DNA of 64,000 nucleotides from Rhizophagus irregularis (GCF_026210795.1 NC_089448.1:2852001-2916000), one strand, 5' to 3'. Positions 35,816-48,141 are shown, counted from the first letter of the stretch. The notes: generated from the letters alone by a model not told the origin. A program made the numbers and translations.

Positions 35816-36913
35816 ATGAATGCTTCTCGTATAACTTGCTTAATATCTTCAATTAATAAAACGAACTTTATTAAACATGTGAAATTTAATGAATTATTTA
35901 TTAATATAGGGAAAGGAAGAAAACCTTATTCGATATACTCTTCTCTTAAACCTGAACCAGAAATTAGAGAAATGGTAGCTAAAAAATATAGAATTGTTAG
36001 TAGTATAGTATTAACAAGACCACCACAAATTCTTCGAGATTTACACCCATTTGAAAAAGAATATTATTTATATCAACAAAAGTTAGAACAAATTCATTCA
36101 CCACCATTTCCTCAAGATTTTTATTTTAAAAAAGGTAGCATAGCAGAAAAGAGGTGGAATAAAAGAAAAGAACAAGATAAAAAGAATGCTTTATCAGTTT
36201 TTAGTGAATTTAATGATAATTTAAAAGATAAATCTGATATTGTTGAAGGTGAAGAAGATATTAACAATGATAATAAAAGTTTAGGTGATGTTGAAGAAGA
36301 AGAAATTAAAATTGCTAGTAGAATAACTCAAGATGATTTAAATAATAATTTGAAATCTTTGAATAGAGCATTACATAGAACTTTATATCTCATAGTAAAA
36401 AAACCAAGAGATGAACATGCATGGCAATTTCCTCAAGGTGGTGTAAACAACAGAGAAAGTTTAATTCAGGTGAGATTCATAGTGAGTTTGTTAAATTTAA
36501 AATAAAATGTATAAAAATTTAAATATATGTTCATATGTTTAATAGGCTGCTGCTAGAGAACTTGAAGAGGAATGTGGTAATAAAATGGACGTTTGGTTTG
36601 TAGGTAGAAGACCAATTGGTTGTTATAAATACACATATCCAAAAAATTTTGTTAGAGAAGACGACAAAGATATTAAAGGATCCATGGTATGATTTACTGC
36701 ATATCTTAAATTTCCTAATATATAATAGAAAAAAAAATAATAAAAAAATTGTTTTGCTAGGTATTTTTCATGAAAGCTCATATATTTGCGGGACAAGTAC
36801 ATGTAGATCAAAAAGAAATTGTAGACTTTGCTTGGGTTACAAAACAAGAAATGAAGGATTTTGTAACTAGTAACTATTATTCTGCCGTTTTGGACATGCT
36901 TTCAGAGTTTTAA
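35816..36913 (+). CDS. MRPL17: Mitochondrial large-subunit ribosomal protein mL46 (Nudix fold)
   Basis: This is a Nudix-fold protein of the mitochondrial large subunit. Exons are 35816-36469, 36546-36686 and 36761-36913; 315 residues. The start MNASRITCLISSINKTNFIK is a plausible presequence. Residues 60-110 carry the mL46 N-terminal region (YRIVSSIVLTRPPQILRDLH then PFEKEYYLYQQKLE). A charged insert follows, then the Nudix domain: HAWQFPQGGVNNRESLIQ|AAARELEEECGNKM. The Nudix box (GX5EX7REUXEEXG) is nearly intact, which is more than many mL46 proteins keep. Hydrolase activity is not claimed. The C-terminal part FFMKAHIFAGQVHVDQKEIV closes the fold. Divergent with the mL57-like gene. Confidence 0.88.
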
Positions 36914-37169
36914 TTAGGATTTATTTTAAAAAAAAAGCAGACTTGCTTACTATTTATATTAAAAAAATTATTTTAATTTAATTAAAAAAAAGTTTTTTCA
37001 TAATATACTTTTTAAAGTTTTCAAAGGAATTTAAATCCATTGCAGACATTATTTCATAAATAAAGGATATCAAAGGTTATTACTAAAATAAAGTTTCTAA
37101 TAATTACTACATCTCATTCATTTAAATCTATAATGTTCAATTCCTTTAATTTCACTGAAAAGTATAATT

Positions 37170-39197
37170 TCACAGATTAAATTAATTAAATTCTTTCTCA
37201 TTAATATGTTGGTAGTCGTTATTAATTTCTTCATCAATTTTATGACGTACATTATTATATTTACTCAATAGATCAAATAATTCAGGAAAAACTGTCTTAT
37301 GTACATCGGATGCCCAAAGGAAATCTACAATTAAAATAATTTTTTTTTAAAAAAAAAGAAAATAAATTTCAATTATTTATATATTAAATATTTCCAAATT
37401 ACTTACCTAAATGTTCATAGGGTTGAACTTCCTTTGTAAATACGGGTTTGGGTAATTGTTTCAAAAGAACTTTAATATCCACTAAACTATCACTTCCACC
37501 ATAAAATACTCCAATAGGTGTTTTAATTTGTCTAGTAGGAAATTCATGACAATAATATCCCATTGCTGTAGAAGATGAATATGGTGGTAATTCATCATAC
37601 ATTTGAAATTTCTTTGCTCTAATAATTTGAAACCAGTGCTAAAAATACAAAAAAAAAAAAAAAATTTAATTTAAAATTAAAATTTTATATTAATAATTTA
37701 ATTATTTTACTTACTACTAAACTTTTTACACTCGTAAAACTATATAAATGGGAATATGATACAGATTTTTGATCCTTGGTCATATTTTTTCCTTCCCAAC
37801 CAAATAATAATTTCATACATCTATCAAGAAGTTCAGTGTAAATTGGTGGAGATAAAACTTTTTGCCAAAACATCGTCATTGTTAAAAATGCTTTGCGTCC
37901 AAAGAAGAGATACACAATGTTAGGTGAAGCTTTAATAAAAGCATCAACAATAGGATTTTGCAACCCTAAATAATAAAAAAAAAAAACTTTTCTAGTAATA
38001 AGGTAATGTATAAATATTTCAAGAAATTGATTTTAAATTTACTTTACCTACTGGACTAGTGGCAGGGGCCAATGCAATAAAGAGATTAACCTTATTGTTT
38101 AATGATGGGTTTATTGAAAGAGCCGCAAAAGATTGTGCAGTTCCTTGTGAAAATCCAATATATGTAAGTGATGGTACACCAGTTGTCTCAAGAATATACT
38201 AGGAACGATCATAATAGTAATAATAATTAATAATCTAAATATAATAAAGAAAACTAGTTTAAAATATTTACATCAATTGTATCTGGTAAATCAAAAAGAG
38301 CAAATTCATCCATAGAATATTCCCAGAATTGACCTTCATTTGGTTTATATCTTGTGTGTTTCATGGAATACTTATTACCACGAGCATTTCCGAACCAAAC
38401 ATCATAACTTAATAAAAAAAAAATATTTTTAGTCAAATAAAATTCATTACTGAAAGGTTTTAAAAATTTAAAAAAAAAGATACATACCCCGCATCAGCCA
38501 ACAAGAAAGGCAATTGCCTTTCCTCTTCCATGTTACACATCCATATCTCACTACACATCATAAGTCCATGATATAATAATACCACTGGTTTTTTCTCTTT
38601 TGTTTCTTTTGTTGATGAACGTGGATATTTCGTTCGAATAGCCGAAAGTGGAATACCACAATTATTGAATACAGATTTTATATGTGATTCCGCTGATTTA
38701 TCATCATCATCATCAGAAAATTTTCCGGTTGGTATACGATGAATTCCGAGGAGATAATCATCTCTAGTCTTTACGATATGTTCTTCCATACTATATCCCC
38801 TATTGGTTTTATTAAAAATATTGATTTTATTAACTAAAAGAGTATCGATCGATTTATTAAATAATTAAGATAAATACCAGTACTCAACCATTTCACGAAA
38901 GGTAGTTGAAAATTGAATGATTTTAGCAGGATCCGTTCGAGTATCTTCATGATTCATCGAGTATAACCTAATTAAAAAAAGGAAAATTTCATTTTCTGTT
39001 CAGTAATAATTATATAAGTTAAAAAAAAGAAAAAATCACATTTACTTTTGACTTAGACTCCTAAGATATTCTAAAACGAAATTAGGAAAACAATATGTAA
39101 CTAAACGAACTGAACGTTCAAGGAACAGGAAAAATAATCCAAATACCAAAGCCTGGTAATCTCTAGAATTGAGTCGACTTATGATGGGAACTTTCAT
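37170..39197 (-). CDS. Membrane-anchored acid lipase / steryl ester hydrolase (LIPA/Tgl1/Yeh family)
   Basis: This alpha/beta hydrolase likely cleaves steryl esters or triacylglycerol at lipid droplets or membranes. Eight exons on the minus strand: 39197-39046, 38967-38878, 38799-38488, 38407-38272, 38198-38048, 37965-37715, 37638-37407 and 37324-37170; 492 residues. An N-terminal hydrophobic segment (ALVFGLFFLFLE) replaces a signal peptide. Then come the family blocks EEHIVKTRDDYLLGIHRIP, PVVLLYHGLMMCSEIW (oxyanion side), YDVWFGNARGNKYSMKH and the nucleophile elbow YIGFSQGTAQ with GxSxG. The Asp (YGGSDSLVD) and His (PYEHLDFLWA) complete the triad. A Ser/Asp-rich insert (SDDDDDKSAES) lies near residue 100. 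Confidence 0.9.
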
Positions 39198-40021
39198 TCT
39201 TTTATATTTGTTAAAAACTATTTTTATCTAATTATAGAAATACGAAAAAAAAAACTCAGATAAATTTGATGAAATTGAAAAAAAAAAACTGGAGTTTATT
39301 ATAACAAACATCAACTAGATTTGAACTTGCTATAATTGGGACGGTGCATTATTTAAACACAACGTGCAAATGATACATTTTTGTCGATGAATGACATAAT
39401 TAAAGATCTTGTATACAATAAGAATAATAAGAATTAAAGGATATCTATGAGTAAAAACAATGTTCTCGGGTATTTTTAAGCAAGTATTAAGGTAATAAAT
39501 AAACAATTATAAATTACAACTTAAATTACATCACACCAAGATCACTTTTTAATTAAATAAAACAAATAAATGTTTTTATCTCTTAAAAATTTTAGATATA
39601 AAAAGTAGACATCCCACAACTTAAATTATTTTCCGCTCTCATGCCTAAAAAAAAAATTTCATAATGTGCACAAGAATTATTAACGTTGTGATTGTAAAAA
39701 ATTGTTAATAATCATAGACGACAAGTTTACAAGTTTATTATTATTATACGTTGATCTTACTCGTTAATTTGTATAAAATATCTTTAAAGAGCTTAGTCAT
39801 AATTAATCTCTTCGAATTTTATTAATTACGAATGTTACAAGTGGCGTATGATGATCCTGATATCAGCCGTTATTAGGTAAGCAATATGATTGGTAGATTT
39901 GTAGATTAAGTTTTTTATGCATAACATTATTTGTTTAAAAGGTAAAAATTTTCCCATCAAAAAATAAAACCAGTAAAAAAAAATATGAGGATGAACATAC
40001 TTTTTAAACATACTCGCATAC
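39198..40021. other. Intergenic region, lipase / carrier
   Basis: Divergent spacing of 824 bp, much longer than the other divergent gaps here. AT-rich, no repeat or coding feature seen. Confidence 0.45.
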
Positions 40022-41587
40022 ATGAACACTAACAAAAAACTTGGAATCCTCCCTAACGAAACCGACAAAATTAAGCATTCCATTGCTGGAGCCGTCGCAG
40101 GTTGTGTCAGTTCTATTGTAACGTGTCCTTTAGACGTAGTAAAAACTAGGTTACAAAATCAAGGCAAATTTGATCAAAGTGTACCCTTATATAGTGGTAC
40201 AGGAGGTATAACTTTTAAGTTATTTTTTTTTACTTTATTATAAAAATAATTTAATTTATCAATTTTTATTTAGGAACTTTAAAGCGTATATGGGTAGAAG
40301 AAGGAATTCGTGGGTTATATCGTGGACTTGGACCTACATTATATGGATATCTCCCAACTTGGGCTATTTATTTCAGCGCATATGATTATTTCAAAGCAGC
40401 ATTTGGAGCTCATGCAGGTAATATTCGCAAGATATTATTTTAAGTATTTAAATACTTTAATTTAGGAAATTTATTAAGAGAGAATATAATAAGTTAAAAA
40501 TGTATATAATTCAACAAATAAATCGCGTCAATTATTTAATAAAGTGATTTAATATGATGGAATTAAATTGTTGAAAGCAAATTAGAGGTGGAAATTATAA
40601 TTAGATGTACTGAATTATATAATGTACGCGATTTTTCATTTTATAATATAAATTTTATTATTATTATTTTTATTGGGAAATTCTCATTTTTTTTTCTAAG
40701 CAAGAACTTATAAGACAACATTATTATCCCGATCTTTGAAACCAATTTGTGATAGGACGAACCGGAAATCACCAATGGGTTGTGCATATATTCGCGGCCA
40801 TGGGCGCAGGTGCCACGAGTACTATAGTCACTAATCCATTATGGGTGATAAAAACACGGTTCATGGTATTTGTTAATAATTAAGATAATGAAATAGTACC
40901 ACACACACAATTCCTTTTTTCCGAGTTTGATTTCCGATTTTATTTTCTGTTAATTTTTCAAAAAAAAAAAAAATTGTTCATAATCTGATCGATTATTTGT
41001 AAATTAATCTTTGAAATAATTATATATAGACGCAAAATGAAAGAACATCATACATGTACAAGAATACATTAGACGCTTTTAAAACAATATATTCAACTGA
41101 AGGATTTAGGGGATTTTATAAAGGTCTTGGTCCTTCATTAATGGGTGTAAGTCACGTTGCTGTACAATTTCCTTTATATGAAAAATTGAAGGTTCGGCTA
41201 AGTAAGTTTAATTTATTGAATCATCATCATCTAATAATTTAATATCTATTGACATTGATGAGAATGAATATTCTTTTTTTAGAACAACCTGATCAAGATC
41301 ATTTATCCAATCTTTCGATTTTATTCGCATCATCAGTTTCAAAAATGGCTGCATCAGTAGCAACATATCCACATGAAGTAGTTCGTACACGTTTACAAAA
41401 TCAAACGCGTAAACCATTCAAATATGATGGAGTATTCCATGCTATAAACGTAATAAGGCATGAAGAAGGTTGGCTAGCTTTTTATAATGGAATGTCAACA
41501 AATTTATTGAGAACTGTACCCGCAAGTGCTTTAACAATTTTAACTTATGAGATATTAGTTAGAAGGTTAAATGCTAAAGGTAGTTGA
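40022..41587 (+). CDS. YIA6: Mitochondrial carrier, Yia6/Rim2-like (NAD+ or pyrimidine nucleotide)
   Basis: This inner-membrane solute carrier has three repeats. Exons are 40022-40205, 40274-40417, 40756-40865, 41030-41201 and 41283-41587; 304 residues, the normal length. The three signature motifs are [21 protein letters not shown] and [27 protein letters not shown] and the [10 protein letters not shown] block place it in the SLC25A32/33/36-Yia6-Rim2 branch, and the Tyr/Trp-rich [11 protein letters not shown] resembles Yia6. Substrate (NAD+, FAD, folate or pyrimidine nucleotides) cannot be fixed from sequence alone. Intron 2 (40418-40755, 338 nt) is the longest confidently placed intron in the window. 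Confidence 0.85.
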
Positions 41588-42063
41588 AGGAAGGATTTAT
41601 TGTCATTTTACTTTGTTATATATATATATATTTTTTTTATTATTATTTTTATTTATTTCTTGAAAATGGTTGAAATAAAAAAAAAAAAGGTAAATTATTG
41701 GAGGGGTATGGACATTTTGGTGGGTGTTATCTGTGTGTATAGGAAATGGCGGAAAAATAAAAAAATTTTTTTTTTTTTTTGCATATCGGACGATTAAATT
41801 AATAAAATCTATTTTATTGGTTATCATGATATTAAATCGGTAACAAAATAAAAAAAAATATTTTTTTTATTTAAAAAAAAAATTAAAAAATTATAATAAT
41901 TGATGGAATAATTATAAATAAGTTCTTTTTCTACCATACATTAATATTTAGCTCTAACATGTTCATTATTTATTAACAAAAAAGGGAACACTCATACATA
42001 CATATAATTTAGCTTTAAACCGTGAAAAAATTTTATAAATAGTAATATTTTTAATTAAAAATA
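41588..42063. other. Convergent intergenic gap
   Basis: 3' flanks of the carrier and GET4. Contains A/T homopolymer runs at 41760-41900 and no other visible feature. Confidence 0.45.
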
Positions 42064-43538
42064 TCAATCTAATTCACTTTGAGAATTAATTCTAGAATTA
42101 GATCCACCGGATGATGATCCAGCACTTTGTGGAGTAAATAAAGAATTCATTAGATCTTGGATCAAATTGAATTGTTGTGGTCGTTGTGTTCTTAAATTGA
42201 AGAATATTTCTCCAATTTTATTTAACAACTAAATTTAAGATATATATTAGAGAGTTTGTCTTTTTTTAAAAAAAACACAATATAAATTTGAAAGATACTT
42301 ACTTCATCGAAAGAAGGTTCAATTGATAAATCATTTTTATACTTGTTTCTTAGGTTGATAAAGAGATCTGCGGCATCTCTTTGAACAGTTAATATCAATA
42401 ATTGCAAAAAGTTTAATAAAGATAAACTGTAAATTGCCACTTCAATTTTATCCCCAGTTAATGTTGGCTGATATTGTGCAGTCCCTGATTTTATACTAGA
42501 ATCAATTTCCGCGATAAAAGTATCGAATGAAGTTTTTGCTTCACGAATGCTTCTAAGACACAAATATCTATAATAAATAATTTAAATTAATTTCAGTTTA
42601 ATTATTTCAACTTTGTAAAATGCATTTCTCCATAATAACATACTGTAACACTGCACGGGCTATATAGGCCCCTCTCTTGGATGGATGATCTTTTCCTGAC
42701 CATTCGGCCAACATTTTCCCATACGATTTACTACTTTCTGCATTACCAGCAAGGAAATGTGGTTCAGCTTCATGATACATTTTATCTATTGGAAATGAAA
42801 AACTTTTAATATTATTTACATATTGGGAAATAGATCAAATAAAAATAAATGATACCTTTCCAAAATAATTCACCAACAAAATGATGCAATTCAGGATCTC
42901 CGGCAGGATTTTCACCAAATTTTACTGTCCAACTGAATTATATTTAGATGTTAGCAAAAAAAAGCATATTTATAAAGGGATAATTCGTGTTTACCTGATT
43001 GCCACGTCAATAAATCTTTTTCGACCAGGTTCATTGTGCGGGAAAAGTTCCAGTAACTGTATTATCCGAGCTTTATAAAATAAAATAAAAAGTCTAAATA
43101 TAATAAATAAAATACGCGGTAAAACGATTCAATCCGAGAAAACTGGAATTCATTGAAAAAATAAATATATTAAGACTTAAATACCTCTCGATTCTTCCGT
43201 AACAGACATTTGTTCTTCATTGTACGCGTCAATCAAGTACAACGATAAATCAATACCACTACCAGTTTGTTTATGCTTAAGCAAGGTTTCTGCACCGGAA
43301 TATAAAAGATCAATGGCACTCATATACTTCCTTTGTTTGATGTACCTTAATTTTAGAGCAATAAAGAAATAAAAATGAACAAAAAGTAGTAAAACGATTA
43401 TATTCTTTATTTATTATGATCAAAAACTTACCGTCTACAGACAGTACGATACATTTGGTGGGCTTCATAATAATTTCCTTCCTCAACGGAAACTTTAAGT
43501 TTGTCGAGAACTTTATCTGTACCTTTCGCGCTTGACAT
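42064..43538 (-). CDS. GET4: Get4-type tail-anchored protein targeting factor
   Basis: This cytosolic helical-repeat protein links Get5/Sgt2 to Get3 in delivery of tail-anchored proteins to the ER. Seven exons on the minus strand: 43538-43432, 43345-43185, 43070-42995, 42932-42856, 42785-42644, 42567-42303 and 42228-42064; 330 residues. Diagnostic blocks are EEGNYYEAHQMYRTVCRRYI, AIDLLYSGAETLLKHKQ, GSGIDLSLYLIDAY, DPELHHFVGELFWK, and YHEAEPHFLAGNAESSKSYG. The C-terminal tail is Ser/Gly/Asn-rich (SAGSSSGGSNSRINSQSELD). It is head-to-head with QCR7. A decayed copy of both genes follows at 45-48 kb. Confidence 0.9.
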
Positions 43539-43782
43539 TTTTTCGAATTTCGATATTTTGTATGTATGTTAAAGTATTTTCTACACCTATGGTCTTTTTT
43601 TAACACATTTTCAATTGTCACAAATCACTTGATTGCATGTGAAATGACAATATCAACTATTAACGCAGATCACTACTCATACGTTACTTTTATTTACCGC
43701 TATTAATGATGGTCACGTGCAAATAATCAAATCTTATAAAAGATTATCCTCTAAAGAAAGCAAACTTATCCATATTATAATT
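43539..43782. promoter_or_regulatory. Shared divergent promoter, GET4 / QCR7
   Basis: 244 bp lie between start codons. The QCR7-proximal part (GGTCACGTGCAAATAATCAA at 43711) is partly retained upstream of the decayed QCR7 copy at 47.5 kb. It contains a CACGTG E-box-like hexamer. Confidence 0.5.
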
Positions 43783-44469
43783 ATGAGTTATCCAACGCTT
43801 TATAATACAGTAAAAAATAGTCGTTTCCTTTACGGTTTTTTGAAACCAGTTGCTAATTGGTATACTAATATTTCAGGGTACAGGCAACTTGGTATGTATT
43901 ATATGAGAATGAATATAATACATTTTTTTTTAAAAAAAAATAAATAAAGTTTTATTCAAAGCAATAATATTATGGATTTATTTCAACACTTAACAATCAT
44001 TTCAATAATTAACAATTGTAACAATTGCTTTGATTAAAGGTATGAGATATGATGATATTATAGCTGAGGAAAGTACAACTGTACAAACAGCATTGGAACG
44101 TATCCCTCAAAATGAATATGACCAAAGAATTTTACGCATTCGTAATGCATACCAGCTCAGCACACGAAACGAAATTCTTCCTAGGGATAAGTGGACTAAA
44201 CCTGAAGAGGTATGTCTTAAATTTTTTTTTAATTAAGATAAAGATTATATTCATGAATTAAAAAAATTAAGATGTTATAGTTATTGTAATTTTTTTGAAT
44301 TCACAAAATCATTTTAAGTGAAAAGTTAGAATTATAATAACGTAAATCTAATATATTTTTTTTTTTATCTTAATAGGATATAAGATATCTCTTCCCATAT
44401 GTTGAACGAGTAGCTTTTGAAGAAGCTGAACGGGAAGCTTTTGAAGCAGCTAAAATTATACGCAAATAA
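43783..44469 (+). CDS. QCR7: Cytochrome bc1 complex subunit 7 (UQCRB/Qcr7)
   Basis: This is a matrix-side subunit of respiratory complex III, near the ubiquinone site of cytochrome b. Exons are 43783-43891, 44040-44209 and 44377-44469; 123 residues, the normal size. The core motif GYRQLGMRYDDIIAEE spans the first intron. It is followed by VQTALERIPQNEYDQRILRI then RNAYQLSTRNEILPRDKWTK, and by DIRYLFPYVERVAFEEAERE at the C-terminus. No cleavable presequence is expected for this subunit. I use ATG 43783 (MSYPTLYNTVKNS) because the family starts close to this point. Confidence 0.93.
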
Positions 44470-44954
44470 AAAAAAGAAACTTCTCCGGATCATTATAAAT
44501 TATTACATACATTATAAGGGTAAATACTTAATATACCTTTGTTTAAATCTTGTTTATTTAATAATAGAATTTTTTATTTATCGATTTTTTTTTTTGTGTG
44601 AATGTGAATGCTTTAATGCAAGATCGCAAAAAAAAATCTTGAGTCTTTTTAATATATAATAAAACATTAGTACCTTTTATCATTTGTAAGAAAAATAATC
44701 CACTTTTTTTTTGATTCGTTCATTTAAAATTTATTATATTATTATTAAATTTATTGAATTATAAGTAGGAAGAACTTTTTGTGATTAATATATATTATCT
44801 CTGAATTCCACTCATTCTAATAATTTTAAATTTCTAAAATTTCTGCTAAATAGATTCCTGGCAATTCTCTAATAAATTTGCACATATAGCAAATCTTTTT
44901 AAATGGATATGATCTTTGTTCTTCATTAATTCATTTTTACAAAATTATTATACT
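44470..44954. other. Intergenic gap after QCR7
   Basis: AT-rich 3' flank with no supportable feature. The right edge grades into the decayed GET4 copy. Confidence 0.4.
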
Positions 44955-45835
44955 TTATTATAATACTAAATTGCACTTTGATTGAATCCCAGTTATTGTT
45001 AGTTGATATGGTATAGTCAATGATTTTATTCTAGATCTTTTCTGGGATAACTGAGACGTAAATATCTTAAAATTACAATTTAAATATTTTTCAAATACAT
45101 CCCTTTAATAACATACTGAAAAAACTGTACGTGCTAAATAAGCTCACATCTTGGAAGATATATAATTTACCATTTTCTGCATTACCAGCAAGAAAATGTG
45201 GTTCAGTTATGTTGTCTAACAAAAAAATAAAAAGTTTTAATACATCACATATTGAAAATTTTCAATGGATCAAATAAGAGTTTATTTAAATTAATATATC
45301 TTTCCAAAATAATTCACCAACAAATGATGCAATTCTCGACTTCAACTGATTCACAAGACTATAAGACCAGAATTACATTTTTGTCAAATATATATATTGA
45401 AGGATAATTCATATCTGATGCATCAAGGAATCTTTAGTTGGCTGGGGAATTTAAGCTTTAATAAACAGAAAATTTAATTCGAAAAAATCAGAATTTGTTC
45501 AAAAATAAATATATTTAAGCTCACGAAACACATTCCTTCTTCATATACACATTAATGATGGTTCTGCACCATTATATGCTTTAAATAAGGTTTCTAACCG
45601 AAATTACAAGATCAATGGCACTCTTATACTTCTTTTTACTTAATGTACCTTGATTTTGGAAGAAATAAAGACATAAGAACAACGAGTAGTAATAAAGCGA
45701 TTTATGCTCCTATGTTTATTTACGCGTCAAAACTTACCGTACGGTACTCATAATAGTTTTCTTCCTTCAATGAAAGCTTTTTTAAGTTGTCATGAACTTT
45801 CTTCCGCATTCCACATTTACAATTTAACGTATTGT
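44955..45835 (-). pseudogene. Decayed second copy of GET4
   Basis: Many blocks match the intact gene in the same order and orientation. Examples on the + strand are ATTTTCTGCATTACCAGCAA (parent TTTCTGCATTACCAGCAAGG), TCTTTCCAAAATAATTCACC, AGATCAATGGCACTC and AACTTACCGTACGGTACTCA from exon 1. Introns are present, so this is a segmental copy, not a processed one. Many indels and stop codons remove any frame. It ends near 45835, at the point where the parental start codon and promoter would lie. Confidence 0.85.
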
Positions 45836-45954
45836 CAATTATCACTATTATTACGATTATCATTTCCTCGTGATTTAAAGGCTTGTATGTAACACGGACC
45901 GTTATTAAACTTCCCCTTATTCATTTTTTATTTTTAACGGAACGTTTTCTTTCA

Positions 45955-47280
45955 ATGGAGAATCTAGACTATTATAATGCAGCAATTAATGAACGACCAA
46001 ATATTTACAAAAGAGTAATACACGTGTTGACATTCAACACTCGTCGTCTATTGAAACGACGCTTTTTTATAGCTCTAGTGTTTTTTTTAATCATATTTCA
46101 ATTTTTGACAATGTTTCAAACATATAGCGTGATTATAACAAATATAAAATATAAAACAAGGAATTATTTATATAATCATGGATGGTTACCTTGTTCATTA
46201 AGAAAAGAACCAATTTTATATATGATCGATACACAGAAATTAATGGCAGTATGGGAAACTAATTGTATATTAGATAATGTTAGGATTCAATGGTATGAAA
46301 AATCAATTGATAATGAAATCAACAGATCAGATATTTTAGAGCCAATAGAGATAGATAATTCACATTATGTATATAAAGGAATAATAGGACCTATTACATC
46401 AAATGGATATTATGAATTTGAGATTATACATTCTTTATATACAAAAATTATTTCATCATATTTTCAATTCTTTCCTTCAATTCCTGATGATCCTAATTCA
46501 ACGTATCCAATTCAAATTATTGCATTTGCAGATAATCAATTCGGATTAAGTGTTTTTAATCGACTTGTTCAATCAGCATCACAAAAAACTTCACCGAATT
46601 TTATAATACATGCGGGTGATGGTGTACAAGAATATAATAATTTACAACAATGGCAGACAGATTTTTATGATCCTTTGGCAAATTATAAATTAACAAAACA
46701 TGCACCAATAATTTACGCTCATGGTAATCATGATTTTGATCCAAAAAATTTATACAATTATACGACAGATACATCTTGGTATTCACTTACGATTGCCAAT
46801 ACGCGTTGGATTGTGTTAGATAGTAATATAGATGATATTAACCAAGATTTATGGTTATCTAATGAACTTTCCTCACCTGAAACACAAAATAAAGATTTTA
46901 AAATAGTAATAGTACATATTCCACCTTTTATGGAATTTTGGGATCCTATCGCTTGGAATGAAAAAAAAGAAAAGCATTGGGGTGAATTCGTTCGAACAAG
47001 ATTTGCACCATTATTTAATAAATATGGGGTAGATTTAGTAATTAGTGGACATCAACACAATTATCAACGTGGACAATCTAATGGTACAGTTTACACCATT
47101 ATTGGTGGAGCAGGAGGTGAATTAGATTTTGATAGAGTAGAAGATTGGTCTATTTATAATGTTGTAAGAAAAACTCATCATTATATTTCAATAGAAATTT
47201 GGTCGGATAAAATAATTTGGAAAGCATATAATCTTGAAGGATTCATAATAGATAGTTTTGAATTAAGAAAAGGATCATAG
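45955..47280 (+). CDS. Membrane-anchored metallophosphoesterase (purple acid phosphatase-like)
   Basis: Single-exon gene, 441 residues. A type II topology is likely: a short basic cytosolic N-terminus, one membrane helix (FFIALVFFLIIFQFLTMF, about residues 36-55), and the rest lumenal or outside. The catalytic domain has the five metallophosphoesterase blocks in order: IIAFADNQFG, IIHAGDGVQEY, YAHGNHDF, IVIVHIPPF and ISGHQHNYQR. The first block reads ADNQFG where many relatives have GDxG, with the metal-binding Asp kept. Substrate is unknown. The start is ATG 45955; the open frame extends upstream to 45883 without an ATG. It is intronless, unlike almost every conserved neighbour, and lies between the decayed GET4 and QCR7 copies. 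Confidence 0.85.
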   Translation: MENLDYYNAAINERPNIYKRVIHVLTFNTRRLLKRRFFIALVFFLIIFQFLTMFQTYSVIITNIKYKTRNYLYNHGWLPCSLRKEPILYMIDTQKLMAVWETNCILDNVRIQWYEKSIDNEINRSDILEPIEIDNSHYVYKGIIGPITSNGYYEFEIIHSLYTKIISSYFQFFPSIPDDPNSTYPIQIIAFADNQFGLSVFNRLVQSASQKTSPNFIIHAGDGVQEYNNLQQWQTDFYDPLANYKLTKHAPIIYAHGNHDFDPKNLYNYTTDTSWYSLTIANTRWIVLDSNIDDINQDLWLSNELSSPETQNKDFKIVIVHIPPFMEFWDPIAWNEKKEKHWGEFVRTRFAPLFNKYGVDLVISGHQHNYQRGQSNGTVYTIIGGAGGELDFDRVEDWSIYNVVRKTHHYISIEIWSDKIIWKAYNLEGFIIDSFELRKGS

Positions 47281-47489
47281 AATCATTACAAATATTCATT
47301 TTTTTATGGGAGGGATTTTAATAACCTTTTGTGAAAAGTTTTCCCACCTGAAAATTATTAAATTATTATAACAAGCCTGCATAAAAAAAGCACTACATAT
47401 ACGTAATTTACACAATTTACATGACTCTTTAATTATTATTTTATAAATAAATTATTTCAATGAATTATTAATAAAATAAGTTTGGTTAT

Positions 47490-47945
47490 GATCACGCGTG
47501 GATAATTCAAATCTTGTAAAACAAGCTGACTTATCCGACGCTTTACGATACAGTTAAAATAGTCGTTTCTTTTACAAGCTTTGTATATAAATATTGCATG
47601 GGTATAGACAACATGGTATGTTATCATATTGAATATATTTTTTAAAAAAAAAATTAAATTTCATTCAACGATTAACAATTATTTAATTATTTTAAAGGTA
47701 TATGATGATATAATATTTGAGGAAAGTACATCTGTAAAAGTAAACTGGGGCGTGTCACTCAAAATGAATATAACTAAAGATTTACGGATCCATCACAATC
47801 GCGTAGTTTCGGAAGGCCAAACCTTCCAAAAGTTACTCCTTCATCCCTGTCGAGAAAAATCGGAAAACGGGGTGTTACGAAACACTATCAGCTTAGCACA
47901 CGACACGAAATCCTTTGGACTAAACCTGAAGATGTGTGTATATTT
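47490..47945 (+). pseudogene. Decayed second copy of QCR7
   Basis: Matches the intact gene from its promoter-proximal sequence (GATCACGCGTGGATAATTCA) through ATCCGACGCTTTACGATACA, the intron, GAGGAAAGTACATCTGTA, CTCAAAATGAATATAAC and GCTTAGCACACGACACGAAA to GGACTAAACCTGAAGATG. Frame changes are present. About 95 bp at 47790-47885 has no counterpart in the parent and contains the inverted repeat GGAAGG/CCTTCC, suggesting a small insertion. Confidence 0.85.
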
Positions 47946-48141
47946 TATTTTGCGAGATAATTCCATCTTGTTCTTTCATTAAAAAAAAAAAATTGTCACT
48001 TTATATTTTTTGTGAATTCAAAAGAAAAATTCTATTAACTAAAACAGAATTAATTTTTTTTTAATTTGTCAATATGACGTCTAATAACAATTAAAAATTA
48101 AATTCATGAATCAAATCAAAATCTAAAATTGAAAATATGAA

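Noticed and set aside
41600-41827. Lys/Tyr/Ile-rich frames on both strands after the carrier gene
   Set aside because: Low-complexity A/T runs in a 3' flank.
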